A stretch of 10,174 nucleotides of DNA. It comes from Synergistaceae bacterium. GTDB taxonomy: Bacteria; Synergistota; Synergistia; Synergistales; Synergistaceae. Below the pieces are notes generated by a model. It ran no database searches, was not told the origin of the DNA, and saw nothing but the letters and a program-made list of their open reading frames with translations. Below, in pieces: positions 6,510-10,174 of this stretch; position 1 is the stretch's first letter; every line of letters starts with the position of its first letter. Location of the stretch: assembly GCA_031290815.1 (NCBI GenBank), contig JAISLO010000308.1:1-10174 (forward strand), in the 5' to 3' direction. Both the position numbers and the translations under genes were made by a program.

Positions 6510-7793
6510 TCAGGCTCCATCCTGGTCTGGGATCAGCTCTATGTCCGCTCTGAGGGACGTCATCTTCGACATCAGCGACTCATAGCCCCTCCAGACGTGT
6601 TTGAGCGAGCAGACGGTCGTCTCCCCCTCCGCGGCGAGCCCCATGAGGATCAGCGCAGCGCCAGCCCTGAGGTCGGATGCGTGCACCTCCGTGCCGGCAA
6701 GTTTGGAGACTCCCGTTATGACCACGGTGTTCCCCTGGATGTCGAGCTTGCAACCCATGCGCTTGAACTCTCCGATGTGGACATATCTAGAGTCGAACAC
6801 GCTCTCCTGTATGACGCTCGTTCCGTCGGCCATGCAGAGAGCGGCCATGATCTGAGGCTGAAGGTCGGTCGGAAACCCGGGGTAAGGGAGCGTCTTCAGG
6901 GAGACTCCCTTCCAGCGGCGGTCCCTGCACGAAACCGAAACGGAGTCCGCGAAGACACCTACGAAGATTCCGGCCTCCTCCAGTTTTATGATGAGGGATT
7001 CGAGATATTCAGGGTTGATTCCGTTCACGGTGACCTCCCCTCTCGTCATGACTCCGGCGAGGAGATATGTGCTTGCCTCTATGCGATCGGGAATTATCCT
7101 GACTGACGCCGATCCCAGGTTCTTAGCGCCCTCCACCTGAATGGTGCCCCCGCCCTCTCCCTCTATGCGCGCGCCCATCGCGCGCAGAGCCTGCGCGAGG
7201 TTGACTATCTCCGGCTCGCGCGCGGCGTTCTCTATCACTGATCTGCCTGGGGTCATCGACGCCGCCATCAGCACGTTCTCAGTCGCTCCCACGGACGGAA
7301 AGTCAAAGCTGATCCTCGTCGCCCTGAGTCCGTCGGTCCTGGCGTGAACGGAGCCGTGTTCGAGGTCGATCTCGGCGCCCATCTTGGCCAGCGCCTTCAG
7401 GTGAAAGTCTATCGGCCTGCTTCCGATCGCGCACCCCCCAGGCAGAGGGAGGACGGCCTTCCCGCAGCGAGCCACGAGCGGCCCAAGCACCAGCGAGGAC
7501 GCCCTCATCTTTCTCACAAGGTTGGCTGGTGTCTCCCATTTCAATTCGTCGGGAACGTCTATTTTCATCCTGCCGCCGCCGAACTCTACGTTCGCGCCGA
7601 GATTCCGCAGAAGCCCGGCCATCGTGTGAATATCCATGAGGTCCGGAACCCTCTCCAACGTCAGACTCTGCCCCTTCAGAAGGAGAGCCGACGCCATCAG
7701 GGGCAGAGCGGCGTTCTTCGCTCCCTGCGCCACTATTGAGCCGGACAGCGGAGAGCCGCCCCTGATCAACATTCTATCGCTCAAACCGTCCAA
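6510..7793 (-). CDS. murA: UDP-N-acetylglucosamine 1-carboxyvinyltransferase
   Basis: The enzyme transfers enolpyruvate from PEP to UDP-GlcNAc, the first committed step of peptidoglycan synthesis, in the cytoplasm. At 427 residues it is full length, with the two-fold repeated EPSP-synthase-like fold. Lys26 and Asn27 are in 'GAKNAALP', Arg97 is in 'RASS', and the catalytic loop 'PGGCAIGSRP' (118-127) has Cys121. That is the fosfomycin-sensitive cysteine; forms with Asp there are resistant. 'PTDLQPQ' (308-314) holds the general base Asp310, and 'DLRAGAAL' (374-381) holds Arg376. The frame starts with TTG at 7793, with GGAG 10 nt upstream; an ATG at 7772 (codon 8) also fits the family's usual N-terminus but lacks a good ribosome site. 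A perfect -10 box lies about 45 bp upstream, so murA may head a transcript. Confidence 0.97.
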   Translation of the reverse strand: MDGLSDRMLIRGGSPLSGSIVAQGAKNAALPLMASALLLKGQSLTLERVPDLMDIHTMAGLLRNLGANVEFGGGRMKIDVPDELKWETPANLVRKMRASSLVLGPLVARCGKAVLPLPGGCAIGSRPIDFHLKALAKMGAEIDLEHGSVHARTDGLRATRISFDFPSVGATENVLMAASMTPGRSVIENAAREPEIVNLAQALRAMGARIEGEGGGTIQVEGAKNLGSASVRIIPDRIEASTYLLAGVMTRGEVTVNGINPEYLESLIIKLEEAGIFVGVFADSVSVSCRDRRWKGVSLKTLPYPGFPTDLQPQIMAALCMADGTSVIQESVFDSRYVHIGEFKRMGCKLDIQGNTVVITGVSKLAGTEVHASDLRAGAALILMGLAAEGETTVCSLKHVWRGYESLMSKMTSLRADIELIPDQDGA

Positions 7794-7835
7794 AGATCAG
7801 TCACTCCAGTCATAAATCGCGAGAAACACAGGGCC

Positions 7836-7841
7836 ATTATA
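7836..7841 (-). promoter_or_regulatory. Perfect TATAAT -10 box upstream of murA
   Basis: TATAAT on the minus strand lies in the 68-bp gap between wecB and murA and would give a start near 7829 and a leader of about 35 nt. No good -35 box is found at 16-18 nt and there is no TG extension, so this is a weak or activator-dependent promoter candidate. The gap (7794-7861) shows only a very short CCC/GGG inverted repeat, so no convincing terminator separates the two genes. Confidence 0.35.
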
Positions 7842-7861
7842 ACCCAAATCGGGGACTGCCA

Positions 7862-9022
7862 TTATCCCATCGCCGCCGACAGGACGTCGGCTATCCTGGC
7901 GGACGATCTGCCGTCTCCGAACGGATTGCCGGAACAGCGATCCACTATCGCGGCATACGCCGCCCTGTCGCCGAGCAGCTTGCAGGCCGCATTTATTATA
8001 CGTTCGGCGTCCAGGCCGACGAGTATGCCGCTGCCGCGCTCGACCGCCTCCGGCCTCTCGGTCACGTCCCTGAGTATGAGCACGGGTTTAGAGAGAGCGG
8101 TCGCCTCCTCCTGAACTCCGCCGCTGTCGCTGAGGATGAGCACGCAGTTGTTCAAAGCCCATACGAAGTCGGGATAGCTCAGGGGGTCGCAGAGGATGAC
8201 ATTCGGGTTTTCGCTTAAAATTCTCCTCATCGTGTTCCTGACGACGGGGTTCCTGTGCATCGGAACCAGGGCGCGGTATGAGTTGTGACGCCTGAGTATT
8301 TCGAGAAGAGCGCCGCATATTCCTGCGAGTGGTTCCCCCCACGACTCCCGCCTGTGGGCCGTCATGAGGATGAACGGCGGCCCGCCGGCCAAATCAGACA
8401 TGCAGGGCTCGGACGGCGTCTTCGCGATGTTCCTCGTCCACTGAAGCGCGTCCACCACAGTGTTTCCAGTCACGTGAACGCCTCCTGCCGGAATGCCCTC
8501 GCGGATGAGGTTGTCCCTGGCGGACTCGGTCGGCGCAAACCACCACGACGATATCCTGTCAGTCGCTATCCTGTTCATCTCCTCCGGGAAGGGGCGGGTT
8601 ATGTCGTTGCTCCTGAGCCCGGCCTCCACGTGTCCGATCGGTATCCTCCTGTAGAAGGCGGCCAGGGCGGCGCTAAAGGTAGTCGTCGTGTCGCCGTGAA
8701 CCAGGACGGCGTCCGGCCTGTCGGAGTCCAGAATCTCTCCGACTCCGAGCAGGACGGATGATGTTATGTAGTCCAGAGACTGTTCCCTCTTCATTACACC
8801 GAGATTTACGTCGGCGGAGAAGGAGAAGAAGTCGAGGACCTGTTTCAGCATATCCGAGTGCTGGCCCGTTGCGATGATGCGGGCCGAGAACTCGTCCCTG
8901 CTCCTGAGCTCCTGGATGACTGGTGCCATCTTTATGGCCTCCGGGCGGGTTCCGATTATGACGTCGATGACCTTGGCCCCTTCATTTTTTTCACTGCTCA
9001 TCCCCATCGCCATCATCCCCAT
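7862..9022 (-). CDS. wecB: UDP-N-acetylglucosamine 2-epimerase (non-hydrolysing)
   Basis: The enzyme interconverts UDP-GlcNAc and UDP-ManNAc, the donor precursor for ManNAc- or ManNAcA-containing surface polymers. The 386-residue protein has a GT-B fold. It shows GTRPEAIK (24-31), HGDT (109-112) with Asp111, HVEAGLRS (131-138) with Glu133, 'PEEMNRI' (146-152), 'TAHRRES' (221-227) with His223, HRNP (256-259), 'SDSGGVQEEA' (298-307) and 'ERPEAV' (322-327). These are all the expected substrate and catalytic positions, and they separate it from the hydrolysing epimerases. The N-terminus has five Met codons in the first eight (MGMMAMGM), so the start could lie anywhere between 9022 and 9001; conserved sequence begins at about residue 17. 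It sits 39 bp after the WecA-like gene. No WecC dehydrogenase or ManNAc transferase is in the window. Confidence 0.95.
   Translation of the reverse strand: MGMMAMGMSSEKNEGAKVIDVIIGTRPEAIKMAPVIQELRSRDEFSARIIATGQHSDMLKQVLDFFSFSADVNLGVMKREQSLDYITSSVLLGVGEILDSDRPDAVLVHGDTTTTFSAALAAFYRRIPIGHVEAGLRSNDITRPFPEEMNRIATDRISSWWFAPTESARDNLIREGIPAGGVHVTGNTVVDALQWTRNIAKTPSEPCMSDLAGGPPFILMTAHRRESWGEPLAGICGALLEILRRHNSYRALVPMHRNPVVRNTMRRILSENPNVILCDPLSYPDFVWALNNCVLILSDSGGVQEEATALSKPVLILRDVTERPEAVERGSGILVGLDAERIINAACKLLGDRAAYAAIVDRCSGNPFGDGRSSARIADVLSAAMG
8999..9022 (-). repeat. ATGGGGATG direct repeat at the wecB start
   Basis: The 9-bp unit ATGGGGATG occurs twice on the minus strand (9022-9014 and 9007-8999), 15 nt apart and separated by ATGGCG (9013-9008). 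It encodes MGMMAMGM and supplies five in-frame candidate start codons. Gain or loss of a triplet would not shift the frame. Confidence 0.6.
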
Positions 9023-9061
9023 CAGATTTTTTCCAATTGTGACAAATATTGCCGGGCCATT

Positions 9062-9934
9062 TCACCGTCCGCCAAAGAGCATATAATAACCCAGGCCGGC
9101 CAGCGCCGCATGGGAGACGATCAGCAGGCACAGCACCTGCCATTTCAGGAGTCTGTAATCCAGAAGTATGTGATGCACATGCCTCCTGTCGGGGAAAAAG
9201 GGTGATTTTCCGCTCAGAATCCTGCGCGTCATGACGGCTAAGGTGTCCACGACCGGGACGCCTCCGATCAGCAGGAGGATCGCCGACATGACGAGCGCGT
9301 TCGTGCCGAAGAACCTCGGGTACATGTCCCACGCGAGGTGCGCCGAGCACACATACCCCAGCAGGGTCGCGCCGCCATCCCCCAGAAATGTCCGCGCATG
9401 GGGAAAGTTCCACAGCAGCACGCCGGCTATCAGTCCGCAGAAGGGCAGCCACGTGTAGGGATTGCCCTCCCTGAACGCCATATAAGATGTTACGAACGAT
9501 ATGGAGAGGGCAAGCCCGTCCATTCCGTCCACGAAGTTGTAAGCGTTGGTGCAGCCCGCTATCCACAGGAGCAGCAGGATTCTCTGGTACATGGGCACGT
9601 TGAGCGGCAGAATCACCCACGCGGCCGCCAGGATGTGGACCACGAGGCGTCTCATGGGGGGAAGCGAGTGCATGTCGTCCATGTAACCGATCAGAAACAC
9701 CAGGGTCGCGCCAGTCGCCACATACGGCACCTCCACGCCAGGATTCGGGTTTACGAGAGCCCAGAGGAGATAGCCAGTCCAAAGTACGATCCCCGCGCCC
9801 CTGGGTGTGACCGCGCTGTGCCGCTTCCTTCCCCCCGGAACGTCCATGAGGCGGAATGTCTGCGACAGCTTCATCGACACGGGCGTCGCGATTATGCCCC
9901 ACATGAAGTTGAGAATCGCTGAGAAGAAGGCCAT
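9062..9934 (-). CDS. wecA: Undecaprenyl-phosphate N-acetylglucosaminyl-1-phosphate transferase (WecA/TagO family)
   Basis: This polytopic membrane enzyme moves GlcNAc-1-phosphate from UDP-GlcNAc to undecaprenyl phosphate, starting O-antigen, common-antigen or teichoic-acid-like chains. The 290-residue product has 'DVPGGRKRHSAVTPRGAG' (31-48), 'GYMDDMHSLPPMRRLVVH' (83-100) with Asp86 and Asp87, 'TNAYNFVDGMDG' (129-140), 'FLGDGG' (183-188) and 'PDRRHVHH' (248-255). The last is the HIHH-type motif that marks the WecA/TagO side of the MraY superfamily. The family usually reads PRxGG where this protein has PRGAG. About nine to ten hydrophobic segments are seen; it is shorter than E. coli WecA and the first helix is brief. 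The ATG lies 6 bp after upp in an A-rich stretch with no clear ribosome site. GlcNAc specificity is inferred from the family and from WecB next door. Confidence 0.9.
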   Translation of the reverse strand: MAFFSAILNFMWGIIATPVSMKLSQTFRLMDVPGGRKRHSAVTPRGAGIVLWTGYLLWALVNPNPGVEVPYVATGATLVFLIGYMDDMHSLPPMRRLVVHILAAAWVILPLNVPMYQRILLLLWIAGCTNAYNFVDGMDGLALSISFVTSYMAFREGNPYTWLPFCGLIAGVLLWNFPHARTFLGDGGATLLGYVCSAHLAWDMYPRFFGTNALVMSAILLLIGGVPVVDTLAVMTRRILSGKSPFFPDRRHVHHILLDYRLLKWQVLCLLIVSHAALAGLGYYMLFGGR

Positions 9935-9940
9935 ATTTTT

Positions 9941-10174
9941 TTATTTCGTGCCGAAAAGCCTGTCTCCGGCGTCGCCAAGCCCCGGGACGATGTAGCCGCG
10001 GTCGTTCAGGCCCTGATCGAGGGCGGCGGTAAAGATGCTGATCTCCGGATGATCGCCCGCGACCCTGGCGATTCCCTCTGGCGCGGCGATCAGGGAGACC
10101 AGGGAGATTCGCGTACCGCCGTATTTTTTTATATTTGATATGCACGCGGAGGCGGAACCGCCCGTCGCGAGCAT
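9941..10174 (-). CDS. upp: Uracil phosphoribosyltransferase, C-terminal part (start outside window)
   Basis: The enzyme joins uracil and PRPP to give UMP in pyrimidine salvage. Only the last 77 or so of about 209 residues are visible. The Met at the window edge is the internal one of the family's 'DPMLATGGSA' PRPP-binding motif, so the gene runs on to the right. 'SLIAAPEGI' and 'HPEISIFTAALD' follow, and the ending 'GYIVPGLGDAGDRLFGTK' is the conserved uracil-binding tail. Every conserved block expected in this part is present, and the stop is intact. It is followed after 6 bp by the WecA-like gene in the same direction, so the two are probably co-transcribed. Confidence 0.97.
   Translation of the reverse strand: MLATGGSASACISNIKKYGGTRISLVSLIAAPEGIARVAGDHPEISIFTAALDQGLNDRGYIVPGLGDAGDRLFGTK

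Noticed and set aside
5550..7106. A 518-codon open frame on the plus strand opposite murA and the P-loop gene
   Set aside because: Its product is rich in Arg, Pro and His with no domain, whereas the opposite strand encodes intact MurA and the P-loop protein. It is a GC-bias shadow.
9023..9061. Small inverted repeat TTGT-C-ACAA and AT-rich sequence before wecB as operator or promoter
   Set aside because: The arms are only 4 bp and no -35/-10 pair with proper spacing is present; chance is enough to explain it.
8991..10145. A 384-codon minus-strand frame overlapping upp, wecA and the start of wecB
   Set aside because: It is out of frame with three conserved proteins on the same strand and has the composition of a shifted reading.

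Overview
The window carries a dense, GC-rich bacterial gene cluster. Ten genes, plus the end of an eleventh at the right edge, lie on the minus strand. They form an almost gapless string read from right to left, with most junctions between a 44-bp overlap and a 49-bp gap. One gene fragment at the left edge lies on the plus strand and converges on them. There are no tRNA or rRNA genes, no CRISPR array and no insertion sequence. The organism is most likely a member of Synergistota (Synergistetes) or a related diderm lineage. That is an inference from GC content, the mix of WecA/WecB with MurA and an Asp23-like protein, and the protein character; no 16S rRNA or marker search was possible.

Right to left (direction of transcription): the end of upp (uracil salvage); a WecA/TagO-type GlcNAc-1-phosphate transferase; the non-hydrolysing UDP-GlcNAc 2-epimerase WecB; a short gap with a perfect -10 box; murA (first committed step of peptidoglycan); an unrecognised P-loop protein with an Asp23/Gls24-like C-terminal domain; a family 4 iron-sulfur uracil-DNA glycosylase; then the lipid-carrier and membrane block uppS, cdsA, dxr and rseP; and finally a small GH73-type glucosaminidase that looks like a lipoprotein and appears to have its own promoter. 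The cluster ends in a roughly 110-bp convergent intergenic region with two perfect inverted repeats. Across it lies the C-terminus of a divergent pyrroline-5-carboxylate-reductase-like protein.

The theme is envelope precursor supply. Dxr makes isoprenoid precursors, UppS builds the C55 carrier, MurA diverts UDP-GlcNAc to peptidoglycan, WecB converts UDP-GlcNAc to UDP-ManNAc, WecA loads GlcNAc-1-P on the carrier, CdsA activates phosphatidic acid, RseP is an intramembrane protease, and the glucosaminidase acts on the finished wall. The most novel item is the P-loop/Asp23-like fusion (5658-6506) embedded in this set. Everything else belongs to known families, with some local peculiarities noted below.
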